From contig CAVYBR010000014.1 in assembly GCA_963766765.1 (NCBI GenBank), positions 390,009 to 454,008 of the forward strand: 64,000 nt of DNA, in the 5' to 3' direction. Shown piece by piece: positions 17,617 through 26,029 of this stretch. This DNA is from JACCQS01 sp963766765. Lineage in GTDB: Bacteria > Actinomycetota > Actinomycetes > Mycobacteriales > Geodermatophilaceae. Below the pieces are notes generated by a model. The model was not told the DNA's origin, did no database searches, and saw only the letters and a list, made by a program, of their open reading frames with translations. Each line of letters starts with the position of its first letter. Positions within the stretch are counted from its first letter, which is position 1. A program made the translations under genes and the position numbers.

Positions 17617-18924
17617 CAACTCCTTGATCCGGACGTTGCGGAACGATACGTCGTCGCCCGTACCGTGATTCTGGATGCCGACGTGCCCGGCGAGCGAGCG
17701 GGCGGGGTCGATGTTGGTGAAGTCATTGATCTTCACGCCATTGAGCCAGACCTGGAGCCGCTCGCCCTCCACCAGCAACTCGAAGGTGTTCCACTCGCCC
17801 GGTGGGTTGAGTGCCGCGTCCCGGGCAGCCGTGTCCGGGGCCTTGACCGCGTAGATCGAGCCAGTCGTGCGGTCGGGCGCGTCGGTGGCGTCGATCTGGA
17901 CCTCGTAGCCGTTGTTCAGTGCCGACGACGGGTCGCTCGACGGTGGGAAGCCCACGATCACGCCGGAGTTGTCGTCGCCGGGCATCTTCCAGTCCAGCTT
18001 CAGCGAGTAGTTGGTGAACTGCCGGGCGCTGTACCAGAGCATGCCCAGGCCGCCGGACGAGGCGAGGGTGGCGTCCAAGTTGGTGAAGCCGCCTGGGCCG
18101 GCCTGCGACCAGCCGGTGGTCGAGCCGTTGTAGAGGGCCGTATAGCCGTTCTCGGGCCGGCAGTCGGCCTTGGTCCGGGCTGCCGCGTACCGGATGCCGC
18201 CGAGCAGGTGCGCCCGGAACGCCGGCTCCGCGTACGACGCCTGGCTGTGCCCGCCGCCGGTGTAGAAGGCCCGGCCCCCCGAGTAGGTCTTGCACCAGGT
18301 GTGCGGGTGGTCGGCGCCCATCGAGCCGCCCGAGTACGACGACTCGTCCAGCGTGGTGAGCACGCGCGCGGTGGTACGGGGGTTGGTGCGGAAGTTGTAC
18401 CACTCATCGGTGCGGGTCCATGTCTGCGGCAGGTGGGCGGTCGCCGCGTGCGCCCGCCCCTCCACTTTGACGTTGGCCTGCTGGACAGCGGGGTGGGAGG
18501 CGAAGTAGGCGCCGACCAGATCGCCGTAGAACGGCCAGTTGTACTCCGTGTCCGCGGCCGAGTGGACGCCGACGAAGCCGCCGCCCGAGCCGATGTACGA
18601 CTGGAACGCCGACTGCTGGGCGTCGTTCAGAACGTCGCCGGTGGTGTTGAGGAAGATCACCGCCTCGTAGCGGCTCAGGTTGTTGGTGGTGAAGTGGTTG
18701 CCGTCCTCCGTGGCCGTCACCGTGAAACTGTTCGCCGCGCCGAGGTCGCGGACGGCCTGGATCCCCGCGGGGATCGAGTCGTGACGGAAACCGGCCGTCT
18801 TGGAGAACACGAGGACGTCGTAGGACGTGTCCGCGGCACTGACGGGTGTGGGCTGCGCGAGGAGGGCCAGGGCGGCGAGTGTCGTGGCCACCCCACCAAG
18901 CAGCATTCGGGGTTGTCTGCGCAT
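17218..18924 (-). CDS. Secreted ThuA - DUF1080 - ricin protein (568 aa)
   Basis: The start ATG at 18,922-18,924 has AGGGAG upstream and a signal peptide (MLLGGVATTLAALALLAQPT, ending SAADT). ThuA occupies about residues 34-250 (LVFSKTAGFRHDSIPAG, GGGFVGVHSAADTEYNW, TRTDEWYNF, ADHPHTWC). A 3-keto-disaccharide hydrolase/DUF1080 concanavalin-like domain follows at about 260-432 (YTALYNGSTTGWSQAG, MLWYSARQFTNYSLKLDWK, GDDNSGVIVGFP, NGYEVQID, GHVGIQNHG). The last ~130 residues are a ricin lectin, apparently identical in DNA to that of the upstream gene. ThuA-DUF1080 pairing is frequent in sugar-degrading actinomycetes and Bacteroidetes; a role in processing 3-keto-glycosides is inferred. It lies 29 bp behind the GSDH gene in one operon. 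Confidence 0.88.
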   Translation of the reverse strand: MRRQPRMLLGGVATTLAALALLAQPTPVSAADTSYDVLVFSKTAGFRHDSIPAGIQAVRDLGAANSFTVTATEDGNHFTTNNLSRYEAVIFLNTTGDVLNDAQQSAFQSYIGSGGGFVGVHSAADTEYNWPFYGDLVGAYFASHPAVQQANVKVEGRAHAATAHLPQTWTRTDEWYNFRTNPRTTARVLTTLDESSYSGGSMGADHPHTWCKTYSGGRAFYTGGGHSQASYAEPAFRAHLLGGIRYAAARTKADCRPENGYTALYNGSTTGWSQAGPGGFTNLDATLASSGGLGMLWYSARQFTNYSLKLDWKMPGDDNSGVIVGFPPSSDPSSALNNGYEVQIDATDAPDRTTGSIYAVKAPDTAARDAALNPPGEWNTFELLVEGERLQVWLNGVKINDFTNIDPARSLAGHVGIQNHGTGDDVSFRNVRIKELGGGPSPGAGPIVGLANKCLDVRSGSSADGTAVQISSCTGSAGQRWTVAPGSTVKALGKCLDVSGNGTADGTKVQLWSCNGGANQNWQANPDGSLRNPQSGKCLDVSGANSSDGTLVHLWTCRGGANQKWTLP

Positions 18925-18953
18925 GTCCGTCGCTCCCTTCTTGGTGACAGAAA

Positions 18954-19352
18954 TCAGGGCAGGGTCCATTTCTGGTTGGCTCCGCCGCGGCACGTCCACA
19001 GGTGCACGAGGGTGCCGTCCGAGGAGTTGGCGCCCGACACGTCCAGGCACTTGCCCGACTGCGGGTTCCGCAGCGACCCGTCCGGGTTCGCCTGCCAGTT
19101 CTGGTTGGCGCCACCGTTGCAGGACCACAACTGGACCTTCGTCCCGTCCGCCGTGCCGTTACCGCTGACATCCAGGCACTTGCCCAACGCCTTGACCGTC
19201 GACCCCGGCGCCACCGTCCACCGCTGCCCCGCCGAGCCCGTACACGACGAGATCTGCACCGCCGTCCCATCCGCCGAGCTGCCGCTCCGGACATCCAGAC
19301 ACTTGTTCGCGAGTCCGACGATCGGACCCGCGCCGGGGCTCGGGCCCCCGCC
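18954..19352 (-). repeat. 399-bp duplicated ricin-domain segment, copy B
   Basis: Same-orientation partner of 17,218-17,616, again starting exactly at the stop codon and ending in the GGGPSPGAGP linker. The two copies lie 1,337 bp apart, close enough for recombination between them to delete one gene. Confidence 0.85.
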
Positions 19353-21797
19353 GGGATTGAAGGTGAACGCATCGATGTCGAAGAGGAACCCGGAGCCGCC
19401 GGCGAAGGTCAGGTAGAGCGTGGTGGTGCCGGCCGGTGCACCGGAGATCGCGCCGTTGACGGTGGTGAAGTTCGTCCACGAGCCGGTGACCGGGACGGTG
19501 GCGGAGCCGAGGACGGTGCCGGTCGGCGAACCGGCCCGAACCTGCAACGTGCCGCCCGCGCCGGCTGACGACACCCGGGCGCTGAACGACGTGGCGTTGC
19601 TCAGCTTGTACGGCTCGAACGCGATCCAGTCGCCGTTCTCGATGTCACCGACGGACTTGCCGCCCTCGGCGGTCGACTTGTCCAACGTGGCGATGCCGGA
19701 CGATGTCTTGTAGTGCTCGGCCTGCCGGTGCTTCGGCTGCAGGATGTGCTGCTTGTGCGTGGTGAGCCCGGCGTTGTCGGTGTACTCGGCATCGAAGACC
19801 CCGAAGATGTTCGCCGCGTCGTCGTGCTCACCGTCGACCGGGATGGTGATCGTGCCGGAGCAACCGGTCTTCGAGGTGATCGGGTGGCCGTGGCTGTCGT
19901 GACCGACGATGTACGTCAGCTTGACCTTGGCGCAGTCGACCGTGCCGTCCTCGGGATCCGTCACGGTGATACTGAACGGCACGGTGTCGCCGAAGGCGAA
20001 GATCTCCCCCGCGGCAGGGCTGTTGATGGTCACGGTCGGCGCGGTGTTGCCGACGGTGATCCGCACGTCGGCGGTGCCGGTGGCACCCTGCGGGTCGCGC
20101 ACGGTCAGCGTGGCTGTGTAGTCGCCGTTCGTATTGTACGTCTTCGTCGGGTTGGCGGCGGTGGAGCTGGTGCCATCACCGAAGCTCCACGCGTAGGTCA
20201 GTGCCCCACCGTCAGGGTCGGATGAGCCGGCCGAGGAGAATGTCACGGTCAACGGCGCCGCGCCGGAGGTCCGGTTGGCGCCGGCCATCGCCGTGGGCGC
20301 CCGGTTGCCGCCGCCGACGTAGTCGAAGCGGTAAAGGGCAGAGTATTGGTCGCCCTGGTACAGCCCGGCGCCGTAGTCCAGCACGTAGTAGGAGCCGTCC
20401 GGGCCGAACGCCGAGTCGATCACCTGCTTGCCGGTCCAGGGGAAGCTGTCGATGGTCCCCGGGGAGCCGTCGGCGTTGAGGTGGATCGGCTTGATCCAGC
20501 CGCGGCCGAACTCCGTGGCGAAGAACTGCCCGTCGAACGACTGCGGGAACTTCGTGGGCGAGCTGACATCGGGGTCGTATCGGTACACCGGGCCCGCCAT
20601 CGGCGACTCCGAGCCGCCGCCGAACGCCGGCGGGCTGCCGGCGTCGCCGCCGTAACGGATCCAGGCGGCCTTGGCGGGGGGCAGCGTGCTCAAGCCGGTA
20701 TTGCGGAACGAGTTGTTCGTCGGCCCGCCCGAGCAGTTGTACTTCGTGCCTGCCGTGTTGGTGGCGAAATCCCACTCGGCGTACGTCTCGGAGCTCGTGT
20801 TCGTGCCGTTGCAGTACGGCCAGCCGTAGAAGCCCGGGCCCGTGATGCGGTTGAACTCGACCTGGCCCTGCGGCCCGCGCGCCGAGGTGGCGCCGGCATC
20901 GGGGCCGTAGTCGCCGACGTAGACGATGCCGGTGGCCTTGTCCACGCTCATCCGGAACGGGTTGCGGAGGCCCATCGCATAGATCTCCGGCCGGGTCCTG
21001 GCCGTGCCGGGCGGGAACATGTTGCCTGACGGGATCGAGTACGACCCGTTCTCGTTCACCTTGATTCGTAAGATCTTGCCGCGCAGGTCATTGGTGTTGG
21101 CGGCGGTGCGCTGCGCGTCGAACGCCGGGTTGCGGTTGGACCGCTCGTCGAGTGGGGAATATCCGGCGGACTCGAACGGGTTGGTGTCGTCGCCTGTGGA
21201 CAGGTACAGGTTGCCTGCCGCGTCGAAGTCGATGTCTCCGCCGGCGTGGCAGCAGATACCTCGGTCGGCCGCCACGTCGAGGATGTCCACTCTGCTGGAC
21301 TGGTTGAGCGTGAAGTCGGCGTTGAGCGTGAACCGGGAAAGCCGGTTGGCACCCTGCCACGCCGACCAGTTGCCGCCGGTGGTCGGTGCGTCGCCTCCTG
21401 GTGTGGACAGCGGCGGGGAGTAGTAGAGGTAGATGTGCCGGTTGGTGGCGAACCCCGGGTCGATGCCGATGCCCTGCAGGCCGTCCTCGTCGTGCACGTA
21501 TACGGGGATGTTGCCGATCACCGTGGTGGTGCCGTTGGCCTCCGTACGACGCACGGTCCCGTTGCGAGCGGTATGCAGCACCGACCGGTCGGCGAGTACG
21601 GCCAGCGACATCGGCTCTCCGACCTCCGCGACACCGCGGGCCAGTTGGACCTGCTGGAAGTCGGCGGCGTTGATCGGGTGCGCCGAGGCCGGGGGCGCAG
21701 TGGAGAAGGTCGCGATGAGAGTGGCCGCGACCAGGAGCAGAGCCGAACCGATGGCCGGCCAACGCGCGGCTGTAGCCCTCCTGGTTATCATGAACAT
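18954..21797 (-). CDS. Secreted GSDH-type dehydrogenase with PKD, CBM6-like and ricin domains (947 aa)
   Basis: A signal peptide (ARWPAIGSALLLVAATLIAT, cleaved after PPASA) is followed by a glucose/sorbosone dehydrogenase propeller at about 45-500 (DEDGLQGIGIDPGFATNRH, GGDIDFDAAGNLYLSTGDD, TNDLRGKILRIKV, EIYAMGLRNPFRMS). Next come a PKD domain (about 502-588; YAWSFGDGTSSTAANPTKTY), a linker with conserved Cys/His (VGHDSHGHPITSKTGCSG), a CBM6-like domain (about 695-812; IENGDWIAFEPYKLS) and a C-terminal ricin domain from about residue 815. It is the plus-strand ThuA-GSDH protein without ThuA. The ThuA-DUF1080 gene follows 29 bp downstream, so ThuA comes fused to GSDH in one gene and in trans in this pair. 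Confidence 0.88.
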   Translation of the reverse strand: MFMITRRATAARWPAIGSALLLVAATLIATFSTAPPASAHPINAADFQQVQLARGVAEVGEPMSLAVLADRSVLHTARNGTVRRTEANGTTTVIGNIPVYVHDEDGLQGIGIDPGFATNRHIYLYYSPPLSTPGGDAPTTGGNWSAWQGANRLSRFTLNADFTLNQSSRVDILDVAADRGICCHAGGDIDFDAAGNLYLSTGDDTNPFESAGYSPLDERSNRNPAFDAQRTAANTNDLRGKILRIKVNENGSYSIPSGNMFPPGTARTRPEIYAMGLRNPFRMSVDKATGIVYVGDYGPDAGATSARGPQGQVEFNRITGPGFYGWPYCNGTNTSSETYAEWDFATNTAGTKYNCSGGPTNNSFRNTGLSTLPPAKAAWIRYGGDAGSPPAFGGGSESPMAGPVYRYDPDVSSPTKFPQSFDGQFFATEFGRGWIKPIHLNADGSPGTIDSFPWTGKQVIDSAFGPDGSYYVLDYGAGLYQGDQYSALYRFDYVGGGNRAPTAMAGANRTSGAAPLTVTFSSAGSSDPDGGALTYAWSFGDGTSSTAANPTKTYNTNGDYTATLTVRDPQGATGTADVRITVGNTAPTVTINSPAAGEIFAFGDTVPFSITVTDPEDGTVDCAKVKLTYIVGHDSHGHPITSKTGCSGTITIPVDGEHDDAANIFGVFDAEYTDNAGLTTHKQHILQPKHRQAEHYKTSSGIATLDKSTAEGGKSVGDIENGDWIAFEPYKLSNATSFSARVSSAGAGGTLQVRAGSPTGTVLGSATVPVTGSWTNFTTVNGAISGAPAGTTTLYLTFAGGSGFLFDIDAFTFNPGGGPSPGAGPIVGLANKCLDVRSGSSADGTAVQISSCTGSAGQRWTVAPGSTVKALGKCLDVSGNGTADGTKVQLWSCNGGANQNWQANPDGSLRNPQSGKCLDVSGANSSDGTLVHLWTCRGGANQKWTLP

Positions 21798-22026
21798 GAC
21801 AATGCAATCCCCTTCCTGAACAGGTGGCTGCCAGGCTTGGGGCGCGCGCTGCCGCGCCGATGCCGTAGCGGGATGTCGCCGCTTCAGCCCGCCAGGTGTG
21901 CTTCAGCAGGTCACTACGCCGAGCGGGGGCAACGGCTCGGAAACGGGAGAGGTCGATGGCTACCGCGCTGTCGGGTCACATCGACGATCGTGATGGTTCG
22001 CCGACAAGGCTAGAGACTTCAGCCCC

Positions 22027-22179
22027 ATGTGTCCACACCTCCCTCCGGATCAGCCAGGCTTTCGGCTGTTGTGGAGAAAGTTTCGCTTTGCACTGATCAG
22101 CGATGCGCTGCCGCTGCACCACCAGCAGACGAAGAACCTACTGGTGTCGTATTCGCCGAAGAAACTGGGCTTCTTCTAG
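22027..22179 (+). CDS. Possible small protein of 50 residues, unknown function
   Basis: An ATG at 22,027 opens a 50-codon frame ending TAG at 22,177-22,179. Its product is basic, and its second half (FRFALISDALPLHHQQTKNL, then LVSYSPKKLGFF) looks like real protein rather than chance: ordered hydrophobic/basic alternation and frequent AAG/AAC codons. No strong ribosome site is visible. A hairpin starts 10 bases after the stop, as expected for a small transcription unit. It could also be the C-terminal end of a larger gene lost by rearrangement. I do not recognise it. Confidence 0.35.
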   Translation: MCPHLPPDQPGFRLLWRKFRFALISDALPLHHQQTKNLLVSYSPKKLGFF

Positions 22180-22189
22180 GGGCACGAGA

Positions 22190-22230
22190 AAAGGGCGCCT
22201 GTCTTGGGCTTTCACCCGTCAGGCGCCTTT
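22190..22230. terminator. Hairpin terminator
   Basis: AAAGGGCGCCTG (22,190-22,201) pairs with CAGGCGCCTTT (22,220-22,230) in an 11-bp stem with one bulged G. It lies directly after the 50-codon frame, and its right arm overlaps the 3' end of the antisense integrase remnant. Confidence 0.6.
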
Positions 22231-22540
22231 CGCTCAGCCGAATTCCCAGCCGAGCCCGGATGGCGTTCTCGAACGCCGTCGAGGAACTTGGCGTAGTGAC
22301 GGTAGAGAACCTCGATGCGCTGTCCTGCGCGGCAAGCGCACTCGGCCGGGTCCACGCCGGAGCAGTGCCAGAACGAGATCCCCGGCATGGCGGAGATCGT
22401 ACGGCCGTTTGGCCAGACCGGAAGCGCGCTCCGTCCGAGTCAGGACGGGTTCCGTGCCCGCGCCCACGTCTTGCCGTACGCCGCGGCGTCCACCTGGTCC
22501 TTTCCGCCTCGACGCGGCCTCGACGCGGCCGTCGAGGGGC
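22219..22540 (-). pseudogene. Tyrosine recombinase (site-specific integrase) C-terminal remnant
   Basis: Minus-strand pieces give AYGKTWARARNPVLT, then RPYDLRHAG (box II with the catalytic Arg). After a one-base G insertion near 22,388 comes ISFWHCSGVDPAECACRAGQ and RIEVLYRHYAKFLDGV, in which a Tyr is the likely nucleophile. This is the C-terminal catalytic core of a Streptomyces-type phage or plasmid integrase. The N-terminal DNA-binding and first catalytic blocks are missing. The stop is at 22,219-22,221. It suggests that an integrated element once ended here. Confidence 0.65.
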
Positions 22541-22778
22541 CGGCCTGAAGGCCCGCGGGGCGATTTCACCAGTTCGGACAGCGCCTCGAAGCCCCCCCGG
22601 CGGCGGATTCCCTGTCTCCTGAACTGCCCGTGCGCCGCCGCGCTGCGACTGCCCGTCAGTTGTGGTACTGCTCGTCCTCATGGTGGCAACGCGGAAACGG
22701 TGCCCGTGGTCGTGCTGGCCGCCGTCGTGTCGTTCGTGGCCACAGAGTTGCTGCCGCAGGGACCGGGAATTCCTGAGT

Positions 22779-24597
22779 TCAGGCCGCGAGTCGGTCGAGC
22801 GCGTCGTCCAGTGTCGTCGCGGCCATGATGAGGGAGAGATGGGTGAAGGCCTGGGGGAAGTTGCCGAGTTGCTCGCCGCTGGGGCCGATCTCCTCTGCGA
22901 ACAGACCGACGTGGTTGGCGTACGTCTGCATCTTCTCGAAGGTGTAACGGGCCTGCGGGAGGCGCCCCGCGCGGGCGAGAGCGTCGACGTACAGGAACGT
23001 GCACAGGCTGAAGGTCCCTTCGGAGCCGCGCAGTCCGTCCGGGGAGGCCGCGGGGTCGTAGCGGTAGACGAGGCTGTCGGAGACGAGGACGCGGTCCATG
23101 GCGTCGAGGGTGTTGAGCCAGCCGGGGCTGCGGGGGGACAGGAAGCCGACTCGGGGGGCGAGCAGCAGGGAGGCGTCCAGGACGTCGCCGCCGTAGTGCT
23201 GGACCAGTGCCTGCTCCTTCTCGTTCCAGCCGCGCTCCATGACCTGTTCGAGGATGTCGTCCCGGGCCCGGGTCCAGCGGACGGTGTCGGCCGGCCTGCT
23301 GAACTCGTGGGCCAGCTTCAGACCGCGGTCGAAGGCGGCCCAGCACATGACCCTGCTGTAGGTGAAGTCCTTGCGTCCGCCCCGGGTCTCCCAGATGCCC
23401 TCGTCGGGCCGGTCCCAGGAGTCGGCGAGCCAGTCCAGGGTGGCGGCCAGGCCCTTCCACCCGTGATACCCCGCCTGTTCACCGATCTCGACGGCCCTCG
23501 GCCAGCGCGTAGAGGGCCTCGCCGTAGATGTCGAGCTGCAACTGGTCGGAGGCGGCGTTGCCGGCTCGGACCGGGGAGGAGCCGCGGTAGCCCTCGAAGT
23601 GGTCCAGGATCTCCTCGGTCAGATGGGGGTCGCCATCGACCCGGTACATGATCTGGAGGGGTTCGTCGTCCGGGCCTTCGCGGGCGCCCAGGCGGTCGCC
23701 GAGCCAGTGGGTGAAGCGGGTCGCCTCCTCCACGAAGCCGAGGTCGAGCAGCGCCCGCACCGAGAGGGAGCCGTCCCGCACCCAGGTGTACCGGTAGTCC
23801 CAGTTGCGCTCACCGCCCACCTGCTCGGGCAGTCCCATGGTGGCGGCGGCGACCGGCGCGCCCGTCGGCGCGTAGGTGAGGAGTTTGAGGGTGATGGCCG
23901 AGCGGTGCACGATCTCCGTCCAGCGGCCGTGGTAGCGCGAGGTGCGCACCCACTTCTGCCAGAAGTCGATGTTCTCCCAGAGCTCTTCGGTGATCCGCTC
24001 GGTGGTGGGCGGCGGTGGCGCCTCCCCGCCCGGCGCACACACGGTGAACACCGCGGCCGCCGACTCTCCGTCGTTGAGGGTGATGGTGCCCCGGACGTCC
24101 TGCCCGTCCCGTTCGAGCGGGATGCCGCCCTGAAGGTAGGCGGTCATTCCCGGAGCCCGGAACGTCGCCGTGCCGGGCGTCAGGTCGAGTTCGTGCTCGG
24201 CCCGCGCGTAGTCGAACCGCGGCCGGCATTCGAGGCGGAAGCGTACGGTGCCGCGTACCGAGCGTACGACGCGCACCAGGCGGTGCCGGTCGGTGGCCGT
24301 AGGGCCCGACTGGACCGGCATGTGGTCGATGATCTCGCCGACTCCGTCGGGTGACATGAAGCGGGTCACCACGGCGGCGGTGTCCGGGTAGTAGAGCTGC
24401 TTCCAGGTCCCCTCGGGGTTCTCGGGCGCGAGGAGGAAGTAGCCGCCGCCGTCGTGGTCCAGCAGGGCGGCGAAGACACTGGGCGAGTCGAAGCGCGGCG
24501 CCGCGAACCAGTCGATCACGCCCTGGGACGACACGAGAGCGGCGGTCTGCAGGTCCCCGACGAGCCCGTGGTCGGCGATGGGCGGGTAGCGCTCCAT
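22779..24597 (-). CDS. Glycoside hydrolase family 15 protein (glucoamylase/trehalase-like), one frameshift
   Basis: The first part, from the ATG at 24,595-24,597, opens MERYPPIADHGLVGDLQTAA and carries VSSQGVIDWFAAPRFDSPSV, the GH15 N-terminal beta-sandwich. Then comes GGERNWDYRYTWVRDGSL, the substrate-binding and catalytic-acid region of GH15 enzymes. A frame change near 23,495 switches to VEIGEQAGYHGWKGLAATLD, DEGIWETRGGRKDFTYSRVM (second active-site region) and the end TTLDDALDRLAA at 22,779. About 605 residues in all, the usual GH15 length. The substrate (trehalose, maltose or other alpha-glucan) cannot be set from sequence. It is third in an operon behind GMC oxidoreductase and DUF2252 genes, 13 bp after the latter. 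Confidence 0.85.
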
Positions 24598-24610
24598 GGC
24601 GGTCTCCCTT

Positions 24611-26029
24611 TCAGGCTGCTTCAGCCGCTACCCGCCCGGTACGGACGGCGTTGACGAGTGCCTGGTGGTCCTTCTCGTTCTGGTCGGCGTAGTGCTCGGC
24701 GAACGTCACCAGTGCCCGGTCGAAGACGTCGCCTCCACCCAGGTAGGCGGCGATGGCTATCCGGTCGCCCGACCTCGCGTGCGCGCGGGCCAGCGTGGCG
24801 CCGCACAGTTCACCGAAGGCCCGCATGACGGCCGGCGCCATCGCCTCGGGTGCGGCGATGCCCTTCCAGTCGCGCAGCTGTCGTATGTAGAAGTCCCGTC
24901 GGCGGCCGTCGATGCCGTCGACCCTTTCCCAGCCGAGGAAGATGTCGCTGGTGGCCTGCATGAGCCGCTGGCCGCAGACCACGCGCTCGCCCTGTGTCCT
25001 GTAGCCGCCGGCGCCGGCGAAGGGCGCAAGCACCGACTCGTCCGCCTCCTTGGCCTGGAGGAACAGTGGATCCTGGTCGTCCCTGCCGAGCAGGAGCACG
25101 ATCCAGCAGCGGGTGCCCACGCTGCCGACCCCGACCACCTTGCGGGCCATGTCGGCCACCCGGTACTGCTCCAGCAGGAAGCGCCGGTCCGACTGCAGGG
25201 TCTGACCGTAGCGTTCGATCAGCCGGTGGATCTCCTTCTCCAGCGCGCCGCGTTCGACATCCGGAAGCAGGTCCTGGAGCGGCGTGATCAGGGGCGGATC
25301 CGCGGCGATGCGGACCTGCCCGTCGACGATGTGGGTGAGTTTGCCGAAGGCCTGGAGGCTGTCCCGGGTGCGTGCCTTCGCCACCGCCCTCGACCAGCGG
25401 TCGCGGGTCCCCGCGCTCAGCTCCGGCGCGAACTGCGCCCGCACCCACTCCTCGTCGAACCGGGCGTACCACACGGGGAGGTTGCCCATCCCGGCGAAGC
25501 GCCGCATCCACTCGCGGTAGGACCGCACCGTCGACCGCACGATGCCGGCCCGCTCCTTGGCGCTGAAGTCGTTCGCCCGGCCTGCGATGACGAAGCTTGC
25601 GGACAGCCGCTTGACGTCCCACTCCCACGGGCCGGGCAGCGTCTCGTCGAAGTCGTTGATGTCGAACATCATGCGGCGCTCGGGCGAGGCCAGCAGCCGG
25701 AAGTTCAGCAGATGCGCGTCGCCGCACAACTGCGTCCTGATCCCGGAGCGGGGGGTGTCGGCGAGATCCCCGGCCATGATGGCGGCGGCCCCCCGGTAGA
25801 AGCGGAACGGCGACTCGGTCATGCGGCCGTAGCGGATCGGTACGAGCTCGGGCACCCGCGTCGCCGACTGCGTCTCGATGACCTCCACAGGGTCGGGCCG
25901 CTTCGGCGTGGGGGCGAACTCGGCGTGGCTGGAGCGGGGTACGGAGGAGCGGGCGGCCTTTCCGAGTGCGGCTCGCTCCTGCGGGGTGCGGTTCCTGGTG
26001 TCGCCGCCGACCAGGTGGTCGGAGGTCAT
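24611..26029 (-). CDS. DUF2252-family protein (472 aa)
   Basis: The sequence carries the family hallmarks: SPFRFYRGAAAIMAGDLA, QLCGDAHLLNFRLLASPERR, MFDINDFDETLPGPWEWDVK and RLSASFVIAGRANDFS, then a C-terminal SGDRIAIAAYLGGGDVFDRA and FAEHYADQNEKDHQALVNAV. The G-D-x-H-x-x-N and F-D-x-N-D-F-D motifs resemble the catalytic and metal-binding loops of kinase-like phosphotransferases. DUF2252 is considered kinase-like, but no substrate is established to my knowledge. The ATG overlaps the GMC gene stop by 4 bp. Confidence 0.9.
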   Translation of the reverse strand: MTSDHLVGGDTRNRTPQERAALGKAARSSVPRSSHAEFAPTPKRPDPVEVIETQSATRVPELVPIRYGRMTESPFRFYRGAAAIMAGDLADTPRSGIRTQLCGDAHLLNFRLLASPERRMMFDINDFDETLPGPWEWDVKRLSASFVIAGRANDFSAKERAGIVRSTVRSYREWMRRFAGMGNLPVWYARFDEEWVRAQFAPELSAGTRDRWSRAVAKARTRDSLQAFGKLTHIVDGQVRIAADPPLITPLQDLLPDVERGALEKEIHRLIERYGQTLQSDRRFLLEQYRVADMARKVVGVGSVGTRCWIVLLLGRDDQDPLFLQAKEADESVLAPFAGAGGYRTQGERVVCGQRLMQATSDIFLGWERVDGIDGRRRDFYIRQLRDWKGIAAPEAMAPAVMRAFGELCGATLARAHARSGDRIAIAAYLGGGDVFDRALVTFAEHYADQNEKDHQALVNAVRTGRVAAEAA

